Shown piece by piece: positions 10,330 through 21,851 of a stretch of 64,000 bases of DNA (positions are counted from its first letter, which is position 1; each line of letters begins with the position of its first letter). The position numbers and the translations under genes were made by a program. Source of the stretch: Zanthoxylum bungeanum (Eukaryota > Streptophyta > Magnoliopsida > Sapindales > Rutaceae); contig SKCR01023423.1 in assembly GCA_019454045.1 (NCBI GenBank), forward strand, positions 124,001 through 188,000, written 5' to 3'. The notes under the pieces were generated by a model, which was not told the DNA's origin, searched no databases, and worked only from the letters and a program-made list of their open reading frames with translations.

Positions 10330-10699
10330 TGTTGAAGACAGCTGCAGGAAACTTCCAATTCCACCGAAAGAGAGTTGAAAAATGTTGTTGCTCAGCTGTT
10401 GCAAGCTGTGTGCAAATTGGCTTGTGCAAATTGGCCAAAACTTTGCAAGCTGGAGAAAGAAAAGAAAACGTGTGTAGCTGGCAACCAAGTAAAACAGTGC
10501 ACACGTTTTCTAACTCTATAAAATGAGCCCTTCACCCATTGTAAATATATCCCAGTGAGTGTTCTATAAGTGTATAGAGAGAAGTGTGAGGTTTTTGTTA
10601 GTTTTCTTGTTTGTAAAACTTGTGTATTATTCTTGATAGTAATAATACGAATTCGGTTTTTCCTCAAACACTTCCAAGAGTGATCGTTATTTCACAACA
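10330..10699 (+). repeat. Copia-2 3' LTR (370 bp)
   Basis: It matches 6486-6838 with about four substitutions, three single-base indels and one 16-17 bp tandem duplication of the GCAAATTGGC segment near 10412-10437. It ends CACAACA at 10699, followed by S8H exon 1 sequence. Confidence 0.95.
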
Positions 10700-12445
10700 T
10701 AAATATGGTACAAGCTTTGTGCCTGAGAAGCAGAAAGCTTTGGAATGGAAAGACTATGTCAGCATGATTTATACCAATGATGATGAAGCCCTTGCACAAT
10801 GGCCAAAAGAATGCAAGTAAGATGATTACCACTTTCTCTCCTAATGTTTTGTGATTTTTCCAATTACCTTCTTGCAATTTTCATTTCATAATCTGTTGTT
10901 GTTGTTTTTTTTTTTCAAGTAGAGATAGGCAAACAATTGATTTTTCCAACCTCTACTTCTTTTAAGATTCAAAACAAATATATTTAAAACCACGGAATCA
11001 AATCCCTAAAATTGGAGTAATTCTTTGTGCAATTGATTTATGGGTGTCGTGGTATTACCAACAAATTAATAAATGACATGTATGATTTAATATTTTAACA
11101 CGCGTGACAATGAATTATTGAATTGTTGTACGAATGAGATGATACCTCTGTTGTATTATAAATTTTCTCCTAAAATTGATATTAATATTAAATATGGAAA
11201 CTGTAGAGGTATATTATTTTAGTGTCTTTTATTCTAAACATGTGATATTATGTGATGGAATTTAGGGATGGTTTCATCTATGATTTCATTATATTGGATA
11301 TGGATTTAGTGATAATTTGATTTTTTTTTTTTTTTTTTTTGTTTTGTAGTATGCTTTATAATCTTATGATATTATGTTGAAATTTAAGAGTGGCTGGTTG
11401 TCCAATATTTTTTTTTTTTTTACTTTTCTCCAATGATATAGGAGATATTCTTCAATATTTCTCTCAGGTGCATATATTTTGAAATTTATAAACCTAACTC
11501 AAGTGAAAAACTATCTTAAAAATTGAGGTTATCCAAAATTTAAACATCATTCACTTTTCTCAAGCAGATTTGCAAGACATTCTCCAACAGATTACACCAG
11601 CATTAAATGGAAATCATGTGTATATAAAATGCTTACAATCTTTATTCGACAGGGAAGTGGCGCTGGAATACTTGAGAACATCAATAAAGATGGTGAGGAA
11701 ACTTCTCGAAATCTTATTAAAAAACTCTGGGAGTGACAGTTGATGAATCCGAAATTGATGGGATCATGGGGTGTAAAATGGTGAACATGAATTTCTACCC
11801 TACATGCCCTAATACAGAGCTCACCGTCGGCGTCGGCCGTCACTCGGACATGGGCACACTTACCATTTTACTACAAGATGGAATCGGTGGATTGTATGTT
11901 AAAGTTGAAGAAGACGGAGACATACCTGCAGATATTGGAAAGAAAGGAGATTGGGTTGAAATTCCTCCGGTTCATGGTGCTTTAGTCTTCAATGTTGGCG
12001 ACACTTTATAGGTTGGATATAGTCAAAATTATACTTCGAATAACTCGTAGCTCAAAAATTTAGGCAAATTTTTAAAAAAAAGATTTAAATTAAGGTTTAA
12101 TTATTTTAGAAAAAAAAAAAATAATCCACTTACTAATTTTCTTATTTTTAGTAGCTGAAAATGAGAATATATATCGGACATAACTCCCGCTAGATTAAGG
12201 ACAGTAAAATACCAATTTTCTTATTTATTTTATTTTATTGCATGGTTTAGATACTAAGCAATGGAAGGTAAAAAAGTGCTGAACACAGAGTCCGTACAAC
12301 AAGCACCAAATCAAGAGTGCCAGTTCCAATCTTCACCATGCCAAAACCAATGGCAAAGATCGGGCCGCTGCCCCAGCTGGAGGAGAAAGAAAGGTCTCGA
12401 TTTCGAGAGCTTCTCTTTCAAGATTACATGAACAATTTTTTTTAG

Positions 12446-14352
12446 CAATGCTCATGATGGAAAGAAGTCTCTTGATTTTGCAAGAGCTAATAGCTGCATA
12501 TACAATCCATGCATGATACATGCATGCATGCATGTTAAATAAGTTTCATGTGTTGTTGTAACCCTACCTTTTCTCCTTACAATATCGGTTATATTTTATT
12601 ATAGCCTATGCTTTCTTGTAAGTAATAAAATGAAATATCATATATAATATGGTGAGTCAAATATATGTATCCTGAGAATATTTTGTTAACCACCGTCTGT
12701 TGCTTGTGGTGGTAGTATTTTATTTACAATCAATTTACATTATGAGAGGGATTGAAATAAAGACATCCTAGAGATAGTTACATAATTTTATCTAATCACA
12801 ACTAGAATTTAAACTATACATATGTGTTATCATTATCAATCCCTCTCAAATTCTAGGGAAGATTTCAGATGTTGAGTTTTGACAAAAAAAAAAAATTAAA
12901 AATAGGAATAATGACTTTGATAAATTATTTCTGAAGATATCTACAATTTGAAACTATATGGAATATATAAGATCAAGATACGTGAGCCATTTAATCTTTG
13001 CAGCAATAAGTGCCAAGACTCAATATTCATATTCGCAATTAGATCTTGAAACTGTAGGTTGTTTTCTTATATTCCAATAAATAATATTATTGCTTATATA
13101 CATGGCATTTTTATATGTGGATGAGGGTATATAACTGTTATCATTTTCTTTTTTAAGAATGTAAGAATAAATGTAAATTGTTAGTAATATAACAGTAAAC
13201 ATATAATTAGTATGATATAAAATTCTGAAATAGAATTAATCAAATATGAAACAAACAAAACTGAAACTGTGAATAAAATTGAGATATAAAGATAAAATCA
13301 TAGGTATGTGTAGTATACAGTATCCTTCAAACAGATTTGTCTTCTTCCGTTGGTACTTATGATTATTTCAATATCCGTTTTCCATGATACAACTACAACG
13401 AAATATTTTTGGAGCACAACCAAGTTATGTCCAGTGAATTTCTAATATGATTGAACTCTTTTCATAAAACAAAATAATAAAATATAAGACGGTGTGGTTG
13501 TGTGATACATGTTCTCTATATGGAACTCTAAGGAATCAATCAATATCTAGTCATTCATCGGGAATTCAATCATCATATAACTTTTCAATTTTATAATTAC
13601 CGAATTTAATTACAGTCATTAATTTGGTAATTAATTAATTATAACTTTTCAAATTCATAATTGTCATATTTAATTCTAGCAGCGTTAAAAATTACAAGGA
13701 AATTATAAAGTGTGGCTTATACCGAATCTGACTCGATAAATACCGATATTTGTATACCATTTGCAATTTATAAGCCACCCTTATGTTTTTTTTTAAAATT
13801 ACTGATTTTTACAATTTAGTCGGCCTATTCTAAAAATGTTCATGCAGAGGAGATTCTCTAATAATTTGTTGATTAATTCTCAAATAATCAATTTTAATAT
13901 ATTAATGTCACATTTACTAAGGATGAATTCATTTTTATTACTTATGAAATGAGTGATTAAAAATATAAGTGGTAAAAACAATTTCTACTAGTAATTTCAC
14001 CCACACTTTATTACGAAACATTTGATTTTTCATGGAACAGAAGATGTATGAATAATCATACATATGAGAATGTGTATAAAAATACTTAATTTTCGTAATA
14101 TATTACTTAATATAATTAAGTTTCAAATTGGAAATATAATCATGTTGTTACATATAAAATGAATGTATTATATGGAATTAGGGACATAAAATGTAAATAG
14201 ATTTTTCTAAGTAGCAGTGTGTAAAGCATAATATTATTTTGGTACTAAAGTTTCATTGTTAAAATGTTCATGAGAACGTGCTCTATAATCTCATTTGTAT
14301 TCAGGTTGTAAATTGGTAGGACTCGATTTTAAAATCATTTTAATTCGTTTTG
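12446..14352. other. Intergenic, shared with unit B, no gene
   Basis: This AT-rich DNA aligns closely with 37405-39600. It starts with the former S8H 3' end (AATAAAATG polyadenylation-like signals near 12624). Near 13712-13785 it contains an imperfect inverted repeat (GTGGCTTATA / TATAAGCCAC) of about 70 bp, also present in unit B at 38792-38862, which could be an old foldback element. No coding potential is seen. Confidence 0.6.
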
Positions 14353-14803
14353 CACTACAAGCATAATATTATTCCGTCTCTAAATAAAAATGGAATTTCC
14401 ATCGCTATTTAGCGACGGAAACTATTCCATCTCTAAATAGAAACAGAATTTCTGTCGCTATTTAGTGATGGAAATACTTTTATCGCTAAATAGAAATGGA
14501 ATTTCCGTTGCTATTTAGCGACGGAAATTATTCCATCTCTGAATAGAAACGGAATTTTCCGTCACTATTTAGCGATGGAAATTATTCCGTCGCTAGTTAG
14601 AGACATAATTTTTGTCGCTATATAGAGACGAAATTTTGTTCCGTCGCTAATTTTAGCGACGAATGTAATATTTCCGTCACTATTTTTTTGCAACCAGTAA
14701 AATAGAGACGGAATTTTCCCGTCACTATTCCATCGCTAGTAGTCAGTTAGCGACGGAATATCTACGAATTTTTCTGTCGCTATTTGACAGTTTTCTTGTA
14801 GTG
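14353..14803. mobile_element. CACTA-type MITE (451 bp), absent from unit B
   Basis: It begins CACTACAAG and ends CTTGTAGTG, and is filled with alternating direct and inverted copies of a TTTAGCGACGGAAAT-type subterminal repeat. It has no coding capacity. The corresponding position in unit B, about 39585, has no such element, so it inserted after the duplication or was lost from B. Flanking 3-bp target copies are imperfect (TTG and TTT). Confidence 0.85.
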
Positions 14804-14944
14804 TTTTTTATCGGCCATTCAATCATGTCATTTAATTCTGCTTATTCGGTCTTAATTCAATAATTAAATTATCATTTCAATTAAGTATAGCCTTCTTTTT
14901 TAGAGTGACACATGGTAATATCTGATGGTTTAGAAGATAAAATT

Positions 14945-15085
14945 AATAGATCTTCAAGGGGCGTGAATTAGCAGGCTTAGGATTTGGCTTCTAAATTATA
15001 AGATTGAATCCAGATGTGTATTTTTATAAGAGCCTGTGAGAATTGAGGATTTTATCTGCATTATTTAAGTTCGGGTTTGGCAGTG
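14945..15085 (+). repeat. SINE-like short repeat, copy 1
   Basis: This roughly 140-bp unit shares with 39745-39880, 52160-52305 (minus) and 55235-55360 the order: a GACTTAGGATYTG-type segment, a B-box-like AGATTGAATCCA, a TATAAGAGCCTG segment, and TTTAAGTTCGGG near the 3' end. The copy in unit B at 39745 is its duplicate. The internal Pol III boxes are degenerate here. Confidence 0.5.
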
Positions 15086-15280
15086 AGATTTTTAATTTTT
15101 TTTATTTTTTTTAAAAAAAAAAGTAAAAATAATAGTAAGTAAGAAGTAAGATAATATAGTAGCCCAATAGCTTGATATAAGTTGATCACGTACCCAAAAA
15201 TTCGTTGGATGTATTGGGCTAATTACACCAGATCAAGGCCCATTTAACGGCCCACTTTTTGACCACCTCAACTTTATCAA

Positions 15281-16272
15281 GAGGGATGGCAGTGGGTAGG
15301 GTATGGTGCGGGTTTTCCATTATCAAACCTGCACCCGGATATGTAAATAAATTACCAAACCCGCACCATACCCGTTGCGGGTTTTAATTTTCATTACCAA
15401 ACCCGCACCGCATATAAAAATAAATTACCAAACCCGCATTGGTACCCAACAGATTTTTTACGGGTTTTTAAAATATTAAATTACTTTGTGTTCTTAATAA
15501 TATAATTTTTTTAAATTAAATAATTTATTTTTAATTGCTAGCTGTAGTTTTCACATTTGTTTTTCATTTGACATATACAACATTATATACAATACATAGA
15601 TAACATAATGTATGAAAGACTCAGTACCATATGTTTATTTTATCATATAAACATAATTGAAACGAGTTCTTCCCTTCATAATTATAATGATATAAGTTAG
15701 TCAACTCAATCGACATTAAGCTAAAAAGTAATCACCAACCTTTGGTCATATTTTTTTACGCTAAGTGTAATGAAAGTGATGCTTACAAGGTTCAAGTGGT
15801 GTAATTGTCATGAAGAAGTATGAAAACTACTGAAGTTGCAGCAAACACTAGCTTATTTTTCTCCTCTATCGTTTCTGATCATGTGAACTGAATCCAAATT
15901 TTTGTATTATAATTTTATTAACAAGTGTGATTAAAAAAAAACAATAATAGTCATGCAAAAAATCTTCAGTTGGGCAGGTTGCGGGCTGCGGCTGAGTGGG
16001 TGTGGAACTGTGGATTAGTGTTTTAGGTTTAGGTTTTGTTAGTTGTTTTTATATGAATATTTTTTTTATATTGTCATAAAAATATTAATTAATAAAAAAT
16101 AATATTACGGATATGCAGATACCCGCATTTTTTTCTTAAATACCAACCCGCAGCGGGTTCTGCTTTAAATTACCAAACCCGCACCGCACCCACAAATATA
16201 TTTACCAAATCCTACTCATTGCGGGGAGATTTTTGCGGATTTACGAGTTTGCGAGTAAAATTGACATCCCTA
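15281..16272. mobile_element. hAT-like non-autonomous element upstream of ABA3-A
   Basis: The ends are imperfect inverted repeats (GAGGGATGGCAG and TTGACATCCCTA), resembling the TAGGGGTG(G/T)CAA ends of the elements at 55555 and 60609. The inside carries many copies of ACCCGCA/GCGGGTTT near both ends around an AT-rich centre. Unit B has only about 30 bp of unrelated sequence at this point (about 40078-40107), so it is a unit A insertion. A clean 8-bp target duplication is not visible, so superfamily assignment rests on end similarity. Confidence 0.6.
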
Positions 16273-16334
16273 ACAGTGATTGCAACGGAACATGACAAAC
16301 AAACTGACGAAACAACCGGAGGAAGCGAAAGCCC

Positions 16335-16460
16335 ATTTGGCCACGTGTTCTTTTGACCAAGTACTGAAGTGCGTCACTGTCCCCACTTCAAAGTTCCTTG
16401 TCTTAACGACATAGCTCTCTCGAGCTGTCCCTCAAAACTTCACAGTGGGTGATTCGACAC
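16335..16460 (+). promoter_or_regulatory. ABA3: ABA3-A proximal promoter
   Basis: Unit B (40165-40291) is almost identical here. It contains GGCCACGTGTTC, a G-box/ABRE core, followed by TTTTGACC with a W-box core. The hAT-like element ends about 190 bp upstream of the ATG, so more distal promoter sequence has been displaced in unit A. Whether these motifs function is not shown by sequence. Confidence 0.4.
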
Positions 16461-19400
16461 ATGGATTACAGAGACAAAGAAGAATTCTTGAAAGAATTTG
16501 GTGAAGATTACGGATACCCGAATGGCCAAAAAAGCATTGACGAAATCAGAGCTACTGAAATCAAACGACTGGAAAATGGTCAGATTTTTTTTTTTTTTAT
16601 TTGGTCGCTGTAATTGTGTTATGTGAGAATTAATTTATGGGAAAGCTTGAGTTTTGCTTATTGCTGTTAGTATTGGTTCATATTGTAGGTACTGTTTATT
16701 TGGATCATGCTGGAGCAACTTTTTATTCTGAGTTGCAACTGGAAGCAATTTTCAAAGATTTGAATACTAATGTTTATGGAAATCCCCGTATCCTGTTTAT
16801 TAAATATGTTCTTTTGGCCGTCAAGTTTGTTAATTTTTTGGAAACTTATAAAATTTTTATATGCATATGTATTTTTCTCTTAATTATAGTTTTACTTGAA
16901 TTAAATGAAAGTTTTTGCTTCATTATCAGCAATTATATATCCTTAATTCAAATTTAGATAGCCAAAGTGATACTAGTTCCGCCACTTGTGACATTGTAAG
17001 GGAAGCACGGCAACAGGTACTGTTTGCTAATTGTTGATATGCATATTATTTTTTGAATATTTGAAGGTTGTGTTAGAATGCATAAACTGATAAATGAAGA
17101 TGTGTACGTAGACATTAACCGTATTAGTTGTGCTCTACTACTGTTCGTGAATCATCTGTGGTGATTGGAATTTAAGGCTGGGATGATTTTTTTATGGTGT
17201 GTAGTTCGGGAGGAACTCATAAAAAAAAAATTTGTTCTTGAGATAGGTCCTTGATTACTGCAATGCGTCTGTGAAAGACTATAAATGCATATTTACTTCT
17301 GGGGCGACAGCTGCATTGAAGTTGGTTGGAGAGGTGATAAGTGTGGTTTATACTCACTTATTTCGACATCCTTAGCCTATTATTTTGGTATGTTTCGAGC
17401 CATTTAATGTTTTGTAGTATCTTTTATGTCTTATTTGTAGGAAGCATTAGAACATCGATAATGGAGCAAATATGTGTGTTTCGGGATCTATTGGGAGCAT
17501 CGGACTCAAGAAGCAGTAAAAAACCAGCATCAGCTGCGCACTGAAATTAAAAAGGCTATAACTTTTGATCTAGAAAGAGTTACGAGACCCATAATATATC
17601 GATTTGCATCTACTCGAGGAAATCTAGTCATTTACATACATTTTCCAGGGAGTTGGGCGCCGCAGCGCACACTGTTCAGCGCCGCAGCGCCCCATGCGGA
17701 AAAAAAAAAAACCTGCGTAAGCCAGGAAAGTGATTTTTAGGGTTTTCAACATGTATTATGACTCCCAGGTTCTACTATAAATATATCAGTTCGTCCAAAA
17801 CTAGAGAGGGGAGGCTAATACAGAGGCTAATACAGAGCACAAAACACAGAATACATATTTTTAGAGATCCAATGAGAGGATTGAAGAGCGACAAGAGGAG
17901 ACAAAAGCTGTGACATCCGAAGAGGAAGAGATTCAATTCGGGTTATATCTTCTAGTTTCTTTCTTAAAACTCTAATGATTTCCATTAGATTCATGGTTTG
18001 TGTATCATTGATTTTATCTTTTATCATGAACTAACTCCTTAATTTTGGAGAATGATGTAATCTATGTTGAACCTTGTATTTTGTTTATCAATTTTGTTAT
18101 GAAGTTTTATTAATTTATTTATATTCTTTTGAGTTTAATGCTTCTTGATTGTTGGCCACAATTGAAGATGATGAATGTTTAGAATCTATCACTCGAGAGA
18201 GGGGATTTTGAATAGATCTAGAGAATATGACCTAGGATTTTATAGAGTTCGAGAGAATCTGTAGTCCTTTGAAGTCGTTAACATAGAATCACAAAGCGTA
18301 ATGAGTTGTTAACTATTGGATTTTTATAGAGATATCGAAGTCTATAGTTGATGATCTTTTCACTCGGAACTCGAGAGAGGGAGTGAATATTTTAGGATCT
18401 TGACTTATAAATAATATAACCGAACAATGGTAATTGGCATAACAAATACATATGTGACAGTTAGGTGAAATCAGGATCCAGAATCTCTATCGTATTAGTT
18501 CCTCCTATATAATTATTTTTATTTTTATATTTATTTATTTATAAAAATCTTTATTAATTGTTTTCTAAATAAAGTTAGGATTATCAATTGTAATACTTAG
18601 TGCGAGTTAACGCAATCCCTGTGGTTCGACACTCTAAACTCATTTATACTAAAACTTGACACCGTACACTTGCGGTACGATATAAAAATATCACAACAAG
18701 AGGCCTTTCCATGGTGTCATCAGAGTGGTTTTATCTACACGATGGAGAATCACAATAGTGTACTTGGTATCAGAGAGTATCCTATTCCTACCATTCTAGC
18801 TTGCCTTGCTTGTTATTCTTGCTAAATCTTATTTTTAAGAATAGTTTTCACATTTGGAGCCTTGTGTCAATGTAAATGGGAAATGAAATTGGTCAACCTT
18901 ACGGAATGGATGACATAGATAATCTTTATCTGTTCTAGAGCTTAGCATTTTCAATACTATCGGGTCTTAAGGACTCTGAATCCATAGTCAAGTTTACCTT
19001 AACTATTTATAGATATGCTCTTAGCCAAGGAGCTGCAGCTTTTGCAGTAGATGTTGAGGAGGCTGTGCATAATGGTGGATTGTCTGAAATCCTCAACACA
19101 TCTATGAAGGTATCGCCGCACCCAATACAAAGAAGAAAAGAAGCTAAATTTCCAGAAAGAGACTTGCAGGTGAGTCTTAGGTTTGCAAATGATAGCTATA
19201 ATAAAGCGTTTCCAAAGAGATTATGATAAGACATCTCTTTTGTCTCATCTTTGTAGTATCTGTATACAAATTTTGTGTTTCTGTGGCCTTTAAATAGTTA
19301 GCAGTTTGTGGAATATACATGAACATGTATAGCTTATTTTAGTTCGCACAATTTTGATTCTGTGAATTGCTTATAAGTTCTTGCCGTCTATAAGGTACCC

Positions 19401-20587
19401 TAGTTAATACAAACTTACATGGTAAATTATTCCGATAATGAAATGAATTGTATCTAAAAGTGTGGCCATTTTTTGAATTCTCCATTGGAGTCTAGAAGTT
19501 CTTTTGGAGAGAACTCTTTAACATTAATCTCAAATAATTTGTGTTCTTACCTTATCTGACTAGGAGAAACAATCTGCTCGATCAAGGTGGTATTTATGCC
19601 TTAAAATGGGATGAGTGTCTCCTTTCAGATGGAAGAAAATCAGCTCTAAAACAAATTAGTATCCTTGGGATGTTTAATTGATACTTCTATGGGAGGGAAA
19701 GGGAACATCATTCTACGCAGAAATGATATCATTTGAGACTGATTTTGCTAAAAAAAAATGCTTCATCGTATTGCAGGTGATGCACATAACTTATTTGCAT
19801 TTCCCTCAGAGTGCAATTTCTCAGGTTCAAGGTTCAATCTTGACTTGGTTCACATTATGAAGAAAAACCCAGAAAGAATTTTGGAAGGCTCTCCTTTTAG
19901 CAAGTATGTAGTTGGACCATCTTGTGACATTTTGTTGTTAGGCATTCGTTATTTTTTCTTCCGTTGGCAAATTTGTAGTTAAACCAATTTTCTTTTCTTT
20001 TCTTTTTTGGGATTGAATTAATCATCAGTTTTTTTAACATGCTGATACTTTCCTACTTCTTTGGCATATATTTGACTGTCCATTATTTTAATTTTTCTAT
20101 CCTTGTGTTATATATAGGGGTCGTTGGATGGTCTTGATTGATGCTGCTGATTTTGTTGTCATGTCATTCTATAAGGTAGTATATATATGGCTTTGAGCTC
20201 ATTCAAAGTAAAATAAATTCCTATGATTGCATATTGATGTTTTTCCATTGTGTTGTTTTTGTCTAGATATTTGGTTATCCAACTGGACTTGGTGCTCTTG
20301 TTATGCGAAATGGTATGCAATTGAGTGGACTAACTTTAAAAATTTGAAATTATGTCAATGTGGAAATTTGGATAACGTTTTTTTTAAAGAGTCTCTTTCC
20401 AAAAGTTAACCCATTTTAGCTTTTATTTGATGTAAGGTGTTCATTTTTTGGTTTAAACATAGTATAATAAGCTGTATGGGTCAACGATGTTGGATTTCCT
20501 CTTTTATCCCCACTGGATTGGAGTAACTATTTTTTTTTTTTTTTACTTTTTTTTATATCTGTTGCAATTTCCTCTTTCAGGTTTCTT
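16461..20587 (+). pseudogene. ABA3: Molybdenum cofactor sulfurase (ABA3/LOS5), copy A (truncated)
   Basis: ABA3 sulfurates the molybdenum cofactor of aldehyde oxidase and xanthine dehydrogenase, and is needed for ABA synthesis. Exons by homology: 16461-16578 (EFLKEFGEDYGYP), 16689-16787 (VYLDHAGATFYSEL), 16958-17016, 17247-17334 plus 18704-18776 (FTSGATAALKLVGE, then YTMENHNSVLG), 19013-19169, 19777-19903 (NLFAFPSECNFSG), 20118-20175 (FVVMSFYK with the PLP lysine) and 20267-20312 (FGYPTGLGALVMRN). Damage: solo LTR-2 inside exon 4; a 1-bp deletion at the end of exon 5; a 45-bp in-frame deletion in exon 7; and loss of everything after exon 8 except intron pieces up to 20587. The persulfide Cys region and the MOSC domain are gone. 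The family is about 820 residues. Confidence 0.92.
17335..18698 (+). mobile_element. Solo LTR-2 (1364 bp) inside ABA3-A exon 4
   Basis: It starts TGATAAGTGTGG and ends CACAACA, with a perfect 5-bp target duplication AGAGG (17330-17334 and 18699-18703). The paralogous exon in unit B at about 41175-41190 reads straight through (GGTTGGAGAGGCCTTTCC) and is an exact empty site. It is the same family as 3328-4799; its TATA box (CTATAAATATAT) near 17776 gives plus orientation. A GC-rich GGCGCCGCAGCGC cluster lies at 17655-17695. Confidence 0.96.
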
Positions 20588-20619
20588 AAATACATATAGC
20601 ATGACTTATATGTGTGTGT

Positions 20620-20810
20620 GTGTATAAATACATATATGGAGTGGGAGTGGGAGTGGAGGACATATATAACTGAAAGAAATGGAAAAAAAAACATTTTAAA
20701 AAAGTCCTAATTAATTTAATTAAATGTCTCCCAAAAATTTTAATCTTTTGGTGATTCCTCTTCATTGTTACAATTGAAAAAATATTTCCGGGGATAAAGG
20801 AAACGGATTC
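20620..20810 (-). pseudogene. Relic 3' end of a further TNL gene
   Basis: This stretch (CATATATGGAGTGGGAG..., then TTACAATTGAAAAAATATT) resembles the C-terminus and 3' flank of TNL-A at 21740-21920 in the same orientation, with substitutions and indels. It immediately follows the broken end of ABA3-A. A comparable relic stands at 46290-46500 in unit B. No reading frame remains. Confidence 0.55.
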
Positions 20811-21851
20811 GAATTGTTCTACTTAATTTAAATAAATGTCTCATATTTTGAAGTACTCATGAAGGAGAATTCGAATTATTCATGATCTCACCATATCCAC
20901 AAGCGGGGGTCCCATTTAAAATTATGCCTCAAAATAGCCAACAATGTTATTGTTATAAGCTTATTTTCCAACAATCAGACCATATCTAAATATGTCTCAT
21001 TACAAGTGATTTATTGTTGAATTATTATTAAAAAATAAAACAAGTATCAACATTGTGAAATTGAACAAAAAAGATTACTAACAAGAACAAAAGTAAGTAA
21101 TAGTAAGAAGTTGTACTATTATTGAAAAAAGAATTCTAGCAAGTGCAACTAGTATTAATAACTTATGATTATGACATATTTATTTCATAAAAAAGAAAAT
21201 AATAGTTTATAGCATGACATATATCAATCATGTTTTATAATAAATTTAATAATGATACAAATCTATCATTATTTTACTTATGATATTTTTCTATTATCTT
21301 AAAATTAGACAATTAAATACATGACAAATATCTGTTATAATTAAATGACACTCTTATTTATAATAAAAATATGTCATAAATTAATGAGAGAAGTCATTTT
21401 ATGATATAAAAAATATATTTCTTTTATAATACACTTCATGATATAATTTTCTGTCATAAAAATAGTGTCTTCTAATCTATTCTTATTTTTTTAGTAGTGT
21501 TTTGAATTGTATCAACGGTTTTCCTTCACCAAAAATGAATTGTCCTCCTTTTATTTTTTATTTTTTTAAAAAAATAATCGATGCAAAAAATAATTAAATT
21601 TGTGTTCCATTATATTAAAAATGCGGTTTTTTTCATTAAGGAAACTCTCGTGCTGATAAAATTGCTAATATAGAGTACAATAATTTTATACTAAATTGAA
21701 GAAAAAGTTGAAGAATTGAAATATGAACAACATGCGGTAGCATATACATATATACACATATATGGAGTAGAGGTGACAGAAAAGGAAATTCATATATAAC
21801 TGAAAGAATTGGAAAAAGCATTCAAAAAAAAAAAAATTCTCATTAATTTAA
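20811..21851. other. Intergenic, AT-rich, MITE-like end at about 21500
   Basis: Bases 21134-21840 align with 46494-47170 of unit B. Within it, 21240-21505 contains repeated ATGTCATAA/TTATGACA motifs and ends TTTTTTTAGTAGTG, like one end of a miniature inverted-repeat element. The other end could not be identified. The last part is the 3' flank of TNL-A. No gene is seen. Confidence 0.4.

Larger units (their letters stand above)
6486..10699 (+). mobile_element. Copia-2: Ty1/Copia element without RT/RNase H, inside S8H-A exon 1
   Basis: The 4214-bp element has LTRs at both ends. Its target flanks are GAAAT (6481-6485) and TAAAT (10700-10704), a 5-bp duplication with one mismatch; removing the element restores the S8H reading frame as V-K-Y-G-T. 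LTR ends are TGTTG...CAACA. A primer site resembling the initiator tRNA-Met site follows the left LTR, and a polypurine tract precedes the right one. Inside are gag, a zinc knuckle, protease and integrase, then only about 350 bp before the right LTR, so reverse transcriptase and RNase H are missing. The integrase has lost its catalytic Glu. The LTRs differ by about four substitutions plus small indels, so insertion was recent and must have used enzymes from another element. Confidence 0.93.
6095..12445 (+). pseudogene. S8H: Scopoletin 8-hydroxylase-like 2-oxoglutarate dioxygenase, copy A (broken)
   Basis: The exons match the Fe(II)/2OG dioxygenase subgroup of S8H, which hydroxylates scopoletin to fraxetin for iron-mobilising coumarins; F6'H1 is the next nearest relative. 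Exon 1 is 6095-6485 plus 10705-10816 (GFFQVINHGLP, then YGTSFVPEK, EWKDYVSM). Exon 2 is 11653-12011 (NMNFYPTCP, iron ligands in GRHSDMG, then GDTL). Exon 3 is 12251-12445 (distal ligand in SAEHRV, FQDYMNNFF). Lesions are: Copia-2 inserted at codon 131; a 1-bp insertion near 11725; TAG for CAG at the end of exon 2; TAA at 12269-12271; the RxS Ser changed to Pro; and an extra T before 12443 that ends the protein at FF instead of continuing into HDGKKSLDFARA. The closeness to S8H rather than F6'H rests on recognition, not an alignment. Confidence 0.87.

Noticed and set aside
16637..16957. A 106-residue secreted/membrane-like small protein, present in both units
   Set aside because: It is ABA3 exon 2 read through from intron 1 into intron 2; the hydrophobic ends are intron translation.
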